Origin: Sphingobacterium yanglingense
Lineage (GTDB): Bacteria; Bacteroidota; Bacteroidia; Sphingobacteriales; Sphingobacteriaceae
DNA: 64,000 bases
Assembly: GCF_004363245.1 (NCBI RefSeq)
Contig: NZ_SNYV01000020.1
Location: forward strand, 62,001-126,000
Reading direction: 5' to 3'
Of this stretch, positions 26,639 to 36,500 are shown one piece after another (positions within the stretch are counted from its first letter, which is position 1; each line of letters starts with the position of its first letter). The position numbers and the translations under genes were made by a program. The notes under the pieces were generated by a model. The model ran no database searches, was not told the origin of the DNA, and saw only the letters and a list, made by a program, of their open reading frames with translations.

Positions 26639-27982
26639 ATGGTCAAAAAGACAATTTTATTGTGCATAGCAGTATTCAGCCTGCTATTGACACAAGCACA
26701 GCAAGCCAGTAATATCAATGGAACGTTTAGTGCTGCTCCTTATCAGAAAGTAAGTCTCTTCAAGGTATACAACGGACGTCTGGTAGAGCTAGCTACTTCT
26801 ACGCCTGGTAGTAAGGGGCAGTTTGCCTTTAGGTTTACGCCCGAATACGAAGGCCTCTACTTGGTGGGAGCAGGTTCTTCCCAGAACCAACAAGGACTTC
26901 ACCGGTTCTATTTTAAAGGTGGCGAAGAACTCAATCTAATTCTTTCGAAACAGGGATACGAACTGACAGGTAAAAATAGCAAAGAGAATCAAGCACTTTA
27001 CGCCTGGGACAAGCAGTCTGCAACTTTTAAGGGAAAAGGAACAAGCTTAGCTTCAATGACGACCTATGTAGATTTCTTTCCTGAGGTAGAGGGGTTTAAG
27101 AACAAAGTAGCAGAAATTGGAAAATCTGTGAAAACAGGAAATCCGAAGTTTGACACCTTATTCCCTCGTATAGTTGATTTCGACTTTGCATATTACACCA
27201 TTTCGTACCTCTATATGCCCCGTACGGCACATCCTAGTAAAGAAGAAATGAGTGCATACTACACTTCATTCAATCCCGATAGATACCTGACCGACGAGTT
27301 GCTTACCCTTCCATACGGAGATCGCTTTATGAGTATTTTAGTGTTTAAAAAGGTCGATCTTTCTAGTAGACCGAGTTTTGAAGATCAGGTTGCTTCTATT
27401 CCTTCCGATATTTTGAAAGGTCAATTTGTTGTAAACCGTTTAGAAGGAGCACGTTCCTACAATGATTTTCTAGCGATGAGCGAGCAGTACGGAAAACACT
27501 TCACCTTAGAAGAGCAGAAGCAGCGTGTTTCAGCCGTTGGTGCCAAGCTCGTCGAGACCAAGACCGGAGTACCAGCATTCAAGTTTGCTTTCCCGGATGT
27601 TGATGGTAAGAAAATCGCATTAGATGACTTGAAAGGAAAAGTCATATTATTAGACCTATGGGCTACCTGGTGTGGGCCATGTCGTGCCGAAGAGCCCCAT
27701 TGGGAGAAACTAAATGAAGAGTACAAAGATAAAGCAGTAGCATTTGTTGGTGTTTCTACAGATCAGGACAAGCCCAAATGGGAAAGCTACGTCAAAGAAA
27801 AACAATTAAAAGGGATTCAGATTCATGCAGGGGCCGGTAATGAGCTATCGAACGCTTACAAAGTCAACAGCATTCCTCGCTATATTCTAATTGATAAAGC
27901 GGGAAATCTGATTACAGCAGATAGCCCCCGTCCGTCCGATCCAAAGCTAAAGTCACTTTTGGACGAGTGGTTGAAGAAATAA
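26639..27982 (+). CDS. TlpA-family disulfide reductase (locus 1)
   Basis: The 447-residue secreted protein (signal peptide about 1-20) has an N-terminal beta-rich part (residues about 25-120), a helical middle and a C-terminal TlpA/ResA-like thioredoxin domain with the WATWCGPC active site (Cys345, Cys348) and the cis-Pro loop VNSIPRYILID. TlpA proteins reduce disulfides outside the cytoplasm, classically for cytochrome maturation; here the neighbours suggest a role with the SusCD substrate or its surface proteins. It is the last gene of locus 1, closed by a terminator at 28008. Confidence 0.9.
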   Translation: MVKKTILLCIAVFSLLLTQAQQASNINGTFSAAPYQKVSLFKVYNGRLVELATSTPGSKGQFAFRFTPEYEGLYLVGAGSSQNQQGLHRFYFKGGEELNLILSKQGYELTGKNSKENQALYAWDKQSATFKGKGTSLASMTTYVDFFPEVEGFKNKVAEIGKSVKTGNPKFDTLFPRIVDFDFAYYTISYLYMPRTAHPSKEEMSAYYTSFNPDRYLTDELLTLPYGDRFMSILVFKKVDLSSRPSFEDQVASIPSDILKGQFVVNRLEGARSYNDFLAMSEQYGKHFTLEEQKQRVSAVGAKLVETKTGVPAFKFAFPDVDGKKIALDDLKGKVILLDLWATWCGPCRAEEPHWEKLNEEYKDKAVAFVGVSTDQDKPKWESYVKEKQLKGIQIHAGAGNELSNAYKVNSIPRYILIDKAGNLITADSPRPSDPKLKSLLDEWLKK

Positions 27983-28007
27983 TAATTTCAAGAAGTATAT
28001 TATGTAG

Positions 28008-28040
28008 AGAGGGACCATCTTAAGATGGCCCCTCTTTTTT
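28008..28040 (+). terminator. Terminator of locus 1
   Basis: A stem with AGAGGG/CCCTCT and CCATC/GATGG separated by one mismatch, with a run of six T at 28035-28040, follows the TlpA gene by 25 bases. It overlaps the last bases of the convergent methyltransferase gene. Confidence 0.85.
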
Positions 28041-28635
28041 ATACCTTTTTCTTCCAGAAGTTCAATAACCCATTGCAGGCCGAGCCATCCAGCTCGAAGC
28101 TACGCGGGATTTCATTCCATCCGCCCCAATATGTTGCCAGCCGGGTACCTATAGGTAGCTGGTCGAGTTCATTTTTCAGAAACCGGGTATACACCCGATA
28201 TAGATTCTTGTCTATAGGCACCTGTTCGTCAATAGGGCAAGAGGTATCTATATTTTCGTAGAAAGAGTTATAGAAATAAAATGCATCATAGTCCGAAAAG
28301 GTAATCTCAGCCATATTCGCGTGGATAAATTCCACATTTTGGATTTCGTATTTCTCGGCTATCTCTTTTGATAGTTTAGTCAGTGATTCGCGTTGTTCGA
28401 CACCGTAGAACATACCATCGGTACAAGCAGCTCCCACGAGACAGAATTTGCCTACCCCAGCACCGATATCGAGCACTTTATTGTTCGGCTCCTGCACAAG
28501 ATACTCTGCGGCTAGTTTTGCTACTGCGACTGGTGTCCAATGGCGATCAGCCAGTTCTCTAATATGTAAAGGGTACAGTTCATCAAATGTACTGTCTGCT
28601 ACAGCGATATTTGCTCGTAGTGTTTTAAAAATCAT
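28039..28635 (-). CDS. SAM-dependent methyltransferase
   Basis: The 198-residue product has the class I methyltransferase fold: motif I VLDIGAGVGKF near residues 54-64, an acidic residue in YGVEQRES, and ANMAEI before a strand FYFYNSFYEN. No substrate-specific mark is visible. It is a single gene on the minus strand between the locus 1 terminator and the metal cluster, which it faces divergently across 150 bases. It could be unrelated to both. Confidence 0.87.
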   Translation of the reverse strand: MIFKTLRANIAVADSTFDELYPLHIRELADRHWTPVAVAKLAAEYLVQEPNNKVLDIGAGVGKFCLVGAACTDGMFYGVEQRESLTKLSKEIAEKYEIQNVEFIHANMAEITFSDYDAFYFYNSFYENIDTSCPIDEQVPIDKNLYRVYTRFLKNELDQLPIGTRLATYWGGWNEIPRSFELDGSACNGLLNFWKKKV

Positions 28636-28785
28636 GTGTTGGCTCCGTGCTTTTTAGGTCAGCAACTAAAAAATAACCCCTAATATAGTTGGTTTTTTTC
28701 CAATTGATGATATATAATGTATCACATAGATTACAGTCTTTTTGGTAGAAACGAATTTTAAAAATACTACCTTTATCCTTTAGAT

Positions 28786-29142
28786 ATGATGATAAAGAAG
28801 ATTTTCATACTATTACTTGCTGTGATTGCTCTGTTTATGGGGCCACAGTACGCTATGGCACGAGCTGTCGTAGGAGTAAAGGTATGTTGTCAAAAGATGT
28901 CATCCCAAAAATCTTGCTGCAAAGATAAAGAAAAGAAAGCTACTCCTAAAAAACACTGCAAGGGTGATGGCAAAAGTTGCTCCTGCGGAGTTTCTATAGA
29001 CGGCAAGACTTCTTTGTTTTTTCATGTAGCAGAGAGTGATGTTTTTTTTGAATTTTCTGAAAAACAGCAAAAGTATTTTTACCAAGATTTATTTCACAGC
29101 AGCGATGCACGTGCTATCTGGCTTCCTCCCAAAATAAGCTAA
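28786..29142 (+). CDS. Small exported Cys-rich protein, HYC_CC_PP-like
   Basis: The 118-residue product has an N-terminal hydrophobic segment (residues 3-19) likely to be a signal peptide or anchor. Cys residues are clustered as CC (34-35), CC (44-45), and single Cys at 58, 65 and 67 among many Lys, followed by a Phe-rich part and a C-terminal PP. This pattern is similar to a Bacteroidota family named for HYC, CC and PP motifs, often found near copper or heavy-metal genes; I cannot verify membership. It heads a group of genes for thioredoxin, HMA and membrane proteins, which supports a metal-binding role in the envelope. Confidence 0.7.
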   Translation: MMIKKIFILLLAVIALFMGPQYAMARAVVGVKVCCQKMSSQKSCCKDKEKKATPKKHCKGDGKSCSCGVSIDGKTSLFFHVAESDVFFEFSEKQQKYFYQDLFHSSDARAIWLPPKIS

Positions 29143-29232
29143 TATTACGTTATGGACAGCCCATGGTCTGTCCTGTCCACACCTCTTTTTAGGTAAACAT
29201 TCATTTTCAAGATCCTGTTATAACAACATTTC

Positions 29233-29359
29233 TGTAGCAGTGACTGCACAAAAACGTGCATCATGTCACCACTATCAGAGTTCGTTGTACACAGTTTGGG
29301 TATTCCATCCCGAAGGATCAGAATAAGTTAATGACCATTAAAAGACAAGTAAAATAGAC
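29233..29359 (+). repeat. Diverged leader element, copy 1
   Basis: The gap before the thioredoxin gene shares ordered blocks with the gap before the HMA gene: TGTAGCAG, TGCACAAA, TCACCA, TTTGGGTATTCCAT (29295-29308) and ATGACCATTAAA (29331-29342). The blocks keep the same order but spacing differs. It may be a regulatory leader duplicated with or without its gene. No protein frame is conserved. Confidence 0.4.
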
Positions 29360-29839
29360 ATGAAATCAATACATACATTATGGGTAGTCGTATTTCTACT
29401 GTTAGCTGTTCCGCGTTCTTATGCACAGCTGAAAGTAGGAGATTCACTACCAGATATTACATTACAGAATGATAAAAATCTCGATATCACACTTCGATCC
29501 TTTGAAGGAAAGACTGTTTTGGTAGATTTTTGGGCTTCTTGGTGTCTGCCCTGCAGAAAGGCCAACAAGCATCTTGTAAAACTGTACGATAAGTACAAAG
29601 ACAAAAATTTTGAAATTGTAGGGATCTCTATCGACACCGACAGTACGAAATGGCTTAAAGCTATCCAGCAGGACCGATTAAAGCATCAGCAATTGATCGA
29701 TCCCAAGGGATTTGATGCGCCGTCCGCCCTGCTCTTTGGTGTCGATGCTTTACCGGCAGCTTATCTGTTTGACCCATCTGGCAAACTGGTCGCGATCAAC
29801 CCTACAGAAGAACAAATCATTTCACAAATTAAAAAATAA
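29360..29839 (+). CDS. Secreted TlpA-like thioredoxin
   Basis: The 159-residue protein is little more than a signal peptide (ending at about residue 22, SYAQ) and one TlpA/ResA-type domain with WASWCLPC (Cys62, Cys65) and the cis-Pro loop VDALPAAYLFD. It is predicted to be a periplasmic disulfide reductase. Its position between a Cys-rich exported protein and an HMA-domain protein suggests that it keeps metal-binding Cys residues reduced. It is much shorter than the TlpA-type proteins of the SusCD loci because it lacks the N-terminal domain. Confidence 0.88.
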   Translation: MKSIHTLWVVVFLLLAVPRSYAQLKVGDSLPDITLQNDKNLDITLRSFEGKTVLVDFWASWCLPCRKANKHLVKLYDKYKDKNFEIVGISIDTDSTKWLKAIQQDRLKHQQLIDPKGFDAPSALLFGVDALPAAYLFDPSGKLVAINPTEEQIISQIKK

Positions 29840-29858
29840 GATAACGATGAAATATCCA

Positions 29859-29977
29859 TGTAGCAGAATTGCACAAACACGCATGACCGCGAAGCAGCAT
29901 GCTCACCAATTACAATACATCGTGCATAAAACAATTTGGATATTCCATATGGCCGTTAAAGAACAAATTATACACAT
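29859..29977 (+). repeat. Diverged leader element, copy 2
   Basis: This block before the HMA gene has TGTAGCAG, TGCACAAA, TCACCA, TTTGGATATTCCAT (29935-29948) and ATGGCCGTTAAA (29949-29960) in the same order as copy 1. A 44-codon frame from 29848 overlaps the HMA start in ATGA, but copy 1 does not keep it, so I treat it as non-coding. Confidence 0.4.
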
Positions 29978-30487
29978 ATGAAAACGATTAAAATAAAATC
30001 ATTTATAGCAGCTTTTGCATTATTATTCACTAGCGTTGCAGGTTATTCACAGATTTCAAAAGTAGATATCATGGCTACAGGGCTTACTTGCTCGATGTGC
30101 TCCAATGCCATCAATAAGCAGTTAAAATCCTTATCCCAGATATCCGATGTCGCGACAGATCTGAATACCAATACATTTACGATTTCTTTCAATGATAATC
30201 AAACCGTAAGCCCTAAGGTGTTAAAAGATGCTGTAGAAAAAGCCGGCTTTTTTGTAGGTTCCATGGTGTTGACCCTATCACCTGAAGCAACCGCTGCGCA
30301 GCAAGTTGCTGTAGGAGACGACTCTTTAGTATTTATTGATGATAAGAAAGCAGGTTCAAACCAGTACAGAGTCGTTGATAAAGGTTTCGTAACACAGAAA
30401 GAGTACAAGAAGCTAGCAAAAACTTACGCAAAGCATGGCAGCTATTCATCAGAAAACGATAAAGTATACCATATAGTAGCATTATAA
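29978..30487 (+). CDS. Exported heavy-metal-associated (HMA) domain protein
   Basis: The 169-residue product has a signal peptide (to about residue 25) and one HMA domain at about 27-95 with a CSMC metal site (Cys38, Cys41) in place of the common CxxC with Met before it: GLTCSMCSNAINKQL. HMA domains of this type bind Cu(I) or other soft metals. The remaining 70 residues have no motif, though it ends with a His. The gene ends one base before the next. It may deliver metal to or from the outer-membrane protein encoded next. Confidence 0.88.
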   Translation: MKTIKIKSFIAAFALLFTSVAGYSQISKVDIMATGLTCSMCSNAINKQLKSLSQISDVATDLNTNTFTISFNDNQTVSPKVLKDAVEKAGFFVGSMVLTLSPEATAAQQVAVGDDSLVFIDDKKAGSNQYRVVDKGFVTQKEYKKLAKTYAKHGSYSSENDKVYHIVAL

Positions 30488-30488
30488 T

Positions 30489-31295
30489 ATGAGGTATATA
30501 GTCCTATTTTTTTTCGTATGCAGCACTATAAGCACATACGCACAGGAGTTATTTGTAGTTACAGAACCGGCCAGCAATGTGCCGGCCGGTTCACTTAGCG
30601 TGCGCGTAGGTCAATCATTAATCAAGAATGACCTAAAAGATAATCATATCTACGGGCTATCTCCCGAAGTAACGTGGGGTATTAATAAAAGTCTTATGGT
30701 CCGTGCTTCCAGCTATTTTGACAATGCCGCAAATGGCATGAACCTAGCCGGTGCCAGCGCCTATGCCAAGTATCGTTTCTATTCTGTAGATGATCTACAG
30801 AGTCATTTCAGGATGGCGGCCTTCGGTAGATACAGTTGGAACAAGAGCGCCATCCATCAGGAGTCAATAGATCTTATGGGCAAGAATTCAGGTATTGAAG
30901 TCGGTCTTGTTGCCACACAGCTTATCAAGAAGCTTGCGCTTAGCTCCAATGTGAGCTACGGACGTGCCTTTGACAATGACGGCAACGACTTTCCAGAACT
31001 ATACAGCAAAGATGCCATCAACTATACTTTTTCAGCAGGAAGATTGATGTATCCCAACCGCTATAAGAGCTACAAGCAGACCAATATCAATGCCATGGTC
31101 GAACTAGTAGGGCAGACCATTCTTAAGAATGGCCGTTCCTATATGGACATTGTGCCTGCGGTACAGTTTATCATCAATAGTCAGGCACGGATCGATGTGG
31201 CGTACCAAAAGCAACTTTATGGTTCTGTATATCGTCCAGTAAAAGATGGCGTATTTCTAAAATTGGAGTACACGTTTTTTAACGTAACCAAATAG
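30489..31295 (+). CDS. Probable outer-membrane protein of the metal cluster
   Basis: The 268-residue product has a signal peptide (to about residue 20, TYAQ) and a beta-rich body with repeated alternating strands (SLSVRVGQSL, LMVRASSYFD, FRMAAFGRYSW, LALSSNVSYG, AQRIDVAYQKQL-like) and a final Phe-ending strand, the look of a transmembrane beta-barrel. I do not recognise the family. It directly follows the HMA gene and probably works with it. The hairpin at 31318 ends the group. Confidence 0.8.
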   Translation: MRYIVLFFFVCSTISTYAQELFVVTEPASNVPAGSLSVRVGQSLIKNDLKDNHIYGLSPEVTWGINKSLMVRASSYFDNAANGMNLAGASAYAKYRFYSVDDLQSHFRMAAFGRYSWNKSAIHQESIDLMGKNSGIEVGLVATQLIKKLALSSNVSYGRAFDNDGNDFPELYSKDAINYTFSAGRLMYPNRYKSYKQTNINAMVELVGQTILKNGRSYMDIVPAVQFIINSQARIDVAYQKQLYGSVYRPVKDGVFLKLEYTFFNVTK

Positions 31296-31317
31296 TTGTA
31301 TTTTTATTAGTTGTTAT

Positions 31318-31345
31318 TTAGGGCGGTTTTATTAAACTGCCCTAA
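31318..31345 (+). terminator. Terminator of the metal cluster
   Basis: Arms 31318-31329 and 31334-31345 pair at all 12 positions (one G-T) around TATT, followed by GTTGTTTT. It lies 22 bases after the stop codon of the outer-membrane gene. Confidence 0.75.
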
Positions 31346-31690
31346 GTTGTTTTAAGCATGCCCCTTTTTATTCTTTTCAGTAATGCACCACAATCTCCCT
31401 GGAGATCATTTACTGTGTATCCCTTGCTTGTCATTCCTGAAAATTATAATTCCTCTCCCTATTCACCAATAATATTGTTGGTACCACGAATATATGATAT
31501 AGGTTTCTTGTTTATGGTCAAGTGTATCTATTTCCCGGTCATTCCGCGTTAGTCTTGAGATTGGGAATAGGAGAGCCCTTATGAAGGTTATGAAAGTGAA
31601 TTTGTATTAGAAATTTTACTTCATCATAAGTTTTTATACTTTTGTTGCAACTGCACTAACAGTTCATAAACAACAACACGACTATCTTAG
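31346..31690. other. Intergenic region upstream of locus 2
   Basis: No gene supported. The only notable item is a promoter-like element for the sigma gene near 31614-31644. A 64-codon plus-strand frame from 31358 shows no family and is not counted. Confidence 0.4.
31614..31644 (+). promoter_or_regulatory. Promoter-like element of the locus 2 sigma gene
   Basis: TACTTTTG at 31637-31644 matches TAnnTTTG. TTTT at 31614-31617 lies 19 bases before it in place of the TTG element. The GTG start codon follows 46 bases later. Confidence 0.5.
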
Positions 31691-32275
31691 GTGACTGGTT
31701 ATTCGGAATATCATATATTGGCGCAACTGCGGGATGGGGATCACGGTGCTTTTGAGCAGCTTTATGATGTCCATAAAATTCAGCTTACAGCCAGTGTGCT
31801 GAGGCTGGTAAGGTCTCCGGAGCTGGCCGAGGAAGTGATCCAGGAGACATTTGTGTCCCTTTGGGAAGCCCGCGCCAGAGTAGACCCTTCCAAGCCATTG
31901 CTACCCTATCTCTATACGATCTCTGCCAATAAAACAAAGAATATATTCCGCAAATCAGTCTCTGATACCAAAGTGAGAGATGAGTTACTAACGACTTTTG
32001 AAGAAAGTTATAATCCCATAATGGACAGTATATTCCGGAAAGAGTACGAGGTACTGGTAGATAGTCTTTTGGCTAAGCTCACCCCTCAACAATCGGCGGT
32101 ATATAGACTGTGCAAGCTGGAGAATAAAAGCTACCAGGAGGTGAGCCAGCTGCTGGGCATAGCCGAAGGTACCGTCAATGTCCACATACGCGAAGCCAAC
32201 CGGACTTTAAAGAGCCTGATTGCTACGCGGGCAGACCTTTTATTGCTGTTAATCACTTTTTTTCATTTTTCTTAA
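31691..32275 (+). CDS. ECF RNA polymerase sigma factor (locus 2)
   Basis: The 194-residue protein begins with GTG and has sigma region 2 (FEQLYDVHKI through AEEVIQETFVSLWEARA) and region 4 (LTPQQSAVYRLCKLENKSYQEVSQLLGIAEGTVN in two pieces). It is of the same type as the locus 3 sigma factor (both have QQ, YxLCK and GKS/NKSYxEV) rather than of the locus 1 type. The last 18 residues are strongly hydrophobic (LLLLLITFFHFS). It should be held by the FecR protein encoded 62 bases downstream. Confidence 0.93.
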   Translation: MTGYSEYHILAQLRDGDHGAFEQLYDVHKIQLTASVLRLVRSPELAEEVIQETFVSLWEARARVDPSKPLLPYLYTISANKTKNIFRKSVSDTKVRDELLTTFEESYNPIMDSIFRKEYEVLVDSLLAKLTPQQSAVYRLCKLENKSYQEVSQLLGIAEGTVNVHIREANRTLKSLIATRADLLLLLITFFHFS

Positions 32276-32337
32276 AATTTATCTACCTGCTTTTGTACTG
32301 TTGTGTGTATTACTAATATACAAGCCGTAAACAATAG

Positions 32338-33498
32338 ATGAACGCTAACCAAGAATTTGAGGATCTGTTTACCCATCTGGCCAATGGCACGATTACCAAG
32401 CCACAGCTAGATCGGTTGATAAGCCTTATCGAACAACATGATTTTGATCAGGAATTGGTCCATAGGCTAAAACTGGAGCTAGAGCAACCCACGCTATTGC
32501 AGGAGTCTGCTTTGGTGGATAGTATCGCCTCCAGAGCTAGAGCCAATATCATGGAGCGCACTGCAGTAAGAACCAAGACACGACGTATCCCTCGGTCCAT
32601 AATATGGTGGGCAGCCTCTATTTTGGTGGTCAGCGGGCTCACTGTCCAATACTTTAAGCAGGTTGATACTGTTGTGCCCGCAGAAGAGCGGGGAGCGTAT
32701 GTTGCTGTTCAGGATATTGCTCCAGGCGGCAATAATGCCGTCTTAACACTCTCCAATGGAAAGACTTTCGTCCTTGATTCGACAGAACAGCAATTGGTAA
32801 GCCAGAATGGGGCTATCGGATACGACGGTGGTAAGGACCTACTCGCGTTGAAAGATTCCGTTTATCAGCTTACGCTGGCCACACCGCGTCGGGGGCAATA
32901 TCAGGCCTTACTTCCCGATGGTACACGCGTATGGCTAAATGCCGAATCTAAGATCAATTATCCATCGCGCTTCGACAGAGATAACCGGGTGGTATCGGTC
33001 GAGGGTGAAGCCTACTTTGAAGTTGCAAAAAAACAGGGTTCAAAATTCATCGTACAGCTCCAGGGAGGAAGCCAGGTAGAGGTATTGGGAACACATTTCA
33101 ATATTAACGCTTATTCCAACTTTTCGGACATCAAGACTACGCTGTTAGAAGGAAGTGTACGCGTGGTATCGCCCGACCGGGCACATGTCATGCTTAGGCC
33201 AAATGAACAAGCTGCGCAGAAGAGGAATGGAAACGCTATCCGTGTGAATAGGGTGAATGTAGATGATATCGTAGCCTGGAAAAACAATAAGTTCAATTTT
33301 GACGGATTACGTTTTGAAGAAATAATGAGCCAGATCGAACGCTGGTATGATATTGAGGTGGAATACAAGAACGAAATTCCGAAAGTCGAATTCTATGGTG
33401 AGATCGGCCGGCAGAATACCTTGCTCTATGTACTCAAGGTATTTGAAAACTCGGGTATAAAACTACAGCTTAAAGGGAATAAGCTCTTGGTCTACTGA
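32338..33498 (+). CDS. FecR family anti-sigma factor (locus 2)
   Basis: The 386-residue product has a cytoplasmic N-terminus (LFTHLANGTITKPQLDRLISLI), a membrane segment at about residues 87-105, and a periplasmic FecR domain with TPRRGQYQALLPDGTRVWLN and VLGTHFNINAYS, followed by DUF4974 (FEEIMSQIERWYDI). Its N-terminal helix pattern resembles that of the locus 3 protein, in keeping with the sigma type. It transmits the signal from the SusC protein at 33556 to the sigma factor. Confidence 0.92.
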   Translation: MNANQEFEDLFTHLANGTITKPQLDRLISLIEQHDFDQELVHRLKLELEQPTLLQESALVDSIASRARANIMERTAVRTKTRRIPRSIIWWAASILVVSGLTVQYFKQVDTVVPAEERGAYVAVQDIAPGGNNAVLTLSNGKTFVLDSTEQQLVSQNGAIGYDGGKDLLALKDSVYQLTLATPRRGQYQALLPDGTRVWLNAESKINYPSRFDRDNRVVSVEGEAYFEVAKKQGSKFIVQLQGGSQVEVLGTHFNINAYSNFSDIKTTLLEGSVRVVSPDRAHVMLRPNEQAAQKRNGNAIRVNRVNVDDIVAWKNNKFNFDGLRFEEIMSQIERWYDIEVEYKNEIPKVEFYGEIGRQNTLLYVLKVFENSGIKLQLKGNKLLVY

Positions 33499-33555
33499 CT
33501 AGGAGAAGACACCCAAAAATAAAAACAATAACTAACTAACAACTAACAATTTATT

Positions 33556-36500
33556 ATGAATGGAAATTTAGACGTTCTAAGAGGGCTAGCTTCTGCTGTG
33601 TGGAGATCGAGCAGGTTCTTGTCAAGGACAAAAATTCTACTCTTGGCCTCATCTGTTATGTTTATGTCTATGGGCATAGCACAGGTGATCCATATCGAGG
33701 GGAGAAATATGTCGCTCCGGCAGATCCTCGATGAGCTAAAAAAGCAATCCGGCTATTCGGTATTTATCCGCAAAGATGTATTGGATAATGCAAGCACTAT
33801 TAATTTACAGAAAAAAAACAGGACAGTAGAAGAGCTGTTGGAAGAAGTTACCAGAGGACAGCAGTTGGATTATCAGATCAAAGGCAAAGAGATCGTATTG
33901 TCCAAGAAAGCGACTGCTCCTCAAGCTGTACAAAAGACCTCCCGTAGCACTGTCGAGTTGGATGCGCAGCAGGAGACCGTCGTTCGTGGAGTTCTCGTAG
34001 ATACGGAGGGCAAACCTGTAGCTAAGGCAACTGTTAGCAGTAAGAGCACAGGAACTAAAGTCGAGTCCGATGCATCAGGTCGGTTCCAGATCAAAGTGAG
34101 CTTGCCGGATGAACTACTTGTCTCTTATATAGGATTTGCACCTAAAAGGGTGGCAGTTGCCGATACTAAAGCGTTACGTATTACATTACAGTCTACAGCT
34201 GTCGCTGTTGAAGATGTTGTTGTGACTGGGATATTTGAGAGACCTGAAGGGAATTTTACAGGAGCTGTCACTTCGATCAGTGGCGCGGAGTTAAAAAATG
34301 TGAGTTCCAGTAATGTTTTTGCTGCTATTAGTGCGTTAGACCCCGCGTTTCGAATAGTACCTAACAATGCAGTAGGAGGTAATATTAATGAGATGCCTGA
34401 AATACAGATCCGTGGTGCTAATTCAATGCCTAATCTGAGTGGTGAGCTTTCCGCAAATCCCAATGCCCCTTTATTCATATTAGACGGTTTCGAAGTTACT
34501 TTACAAAGAGTAGTCGATCTAGATATGAATATGATCCAGTCCATTACCATTCTAAAGGATGCTTCGGCTACTTCAATCTATGGTTCTAGAGGAGCCAATG
34601 GGGTACTGGTGATTACATCGGTAGCTCCCAAACCAGGAAAGATACAAGTTACTTTCAACAATGATTTTAGATTGACTACGCCAGATCTTTCCGTCTACAA
34701 TTTACTTAATGCGCGTGAAAAACTTGATTTTGAAAAACGAGTGGGCTTTTATACTGCAGAGCAGGGCAATAGACAGTATATCTTGGATCAGGTGTACAAT
34801 GACCGTGCTGCCGCTATTGCGAGCGGTGTTGATACCGATTGGCTCGGGTTCCCCACACAAGTAGGAACGAGTAATAGAAGCACGTTATATTTACAGGGAG
34901 GGGACGAGTATATCCGTTATGGTTTGCAGCTTTCTGGCGATTTTCAAAACGGTGTTATGAAAGGGCAGAAGCGGAATAATTATTCCGGCCAATTTGATTT
35001 GACATATAATGTCAAGAATCTTCGTTTTCAGAACTCTATCCGTATTTTTCAAAATACCTCTAATGAATCGCCATATGGCTCTTTTGCACAATATGCCCGT
35101 ATGAACCCCTATTGGAGACCATTTGATAGTAATGGCCTTCCAAATCAAATCTTGGAGAGTAATACCTTTGGAACCTTCACTAACCCACTGTATGATGCGA
35201 CTTTGAATACGTTGGATAAGTCACAATACTTCGGGATTTCCAATAATTTAAAAGTTAGGTGGAATATTATGCAAGGGCTGCACGCAGAAACGAGTTTTAG
35301 CTTGAATAAGCAAAATGGCTCATCCGATCAGTTTTATCCAGCACAGCACTCTAAGTTTACCGGTGTCACAAATGTAAATGAAAAGGGTTCTTATGACGTA
35401 AGGAATGATAATTCACTAGGATACGAGAGTTTGACTACGCTAAACTATACAAAAAACATTAATAAGCACTTAATCTATTCGACTCTAGGTTTTAACATAG
35501 CGAGCAATTCAAATAATTATTATTCCATTAGTACCGTTGGCTTTCCTTTTGATCGTCTAGACAATCTTTTGTTTGCCAATCAGTATAAACCCAATACCCG
35601 ACCTATAGGAGACGAAAGTACGGTTCGTAGATTAGGATATTTATTTAATGCCAATTATGCCTACGACAATCGGTATTTGCTTGATTTTTCGGCCCGTCGG
35701 GACGGTTCATCGCAATTTGGTTCAGACAAACGTTACGGATCATTTTGGTCCACAGGTATAGGTTGGAATATCCATAATGAAGACTTCTTTGTTAAGAATG
35801 AACAGATCAATCGATTAAAAATAAGAGCAAGCTACGGGTCGACAGGTTCGTTGAATATTCCCGCATATCGTGCGCAAACCCGTTATAGTTTCGGTGTGGA
35901 CAATGTATACGATGGCGAGTTAGGTGCTGCTATTATGGGATTGGGTAATCGAGAATTGAGCTGGCAAGAAGTGAAAACATTAAATCTAGGTACAGATGTC
36001 ACCTTATTTAAAGAGCGTTTGGATATACGTTTCGAATATTATAGAAGCTTGACCGACAATACTATTACTAATGTCTCATTGGCTCCATCTAATGGTTTTT
36101 CGGATTATGCTGAGAACTTAGGAAAGATCCAGAATACGGGGTTCGAGTTTTCAGGGCGCTATAAGATCATTGACAATAAAAAGGAAGGAATTCTGTGGTC
36201 TGTCAATGTAGGCGCTATCACCAATAAGAATATATTGAAAGAACTGTCTAATAAACTCAAGCTGACTAATGCCAATACCAATGCGGCCAATACAAAACAA
36301 AGAGCACCTAATATTATGCTTGAAGAAGGGCAGGCTATCAACTCGATTTTTGTCGTTCCATCCTTGGGGGTAGATCCTATTACAGGAGCAGAGGTATTGT
36401 TGAAAAAAGATGGCAGTACCACATTTACTTGGGCGGCTGCAGACAAAGTCGCTTATGGTGTTACTGATCCTAAATGGAATGGTGTATTCGGTACGAATTT

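Noticed and set aside
28786..29142. Metallothionein
   Set aside because: Cys clusters are too few and the protein has a signal segment and a Phe-rich C-terminal part, which fit an exported metal-related protein better.
29848..29981. A 44-codon frame overlapping the HMA start in ATGA
   Set aside because: The matching leader copy before the thioredoxin gene does not keep a frame, so similarity is at the nucleotide level only.
31358..31552. A 64-codon plus-strand frame upstream of locus 2
   Set aside because: No family features or good start context; it lies directly after a terminator and before a promoter-like element.
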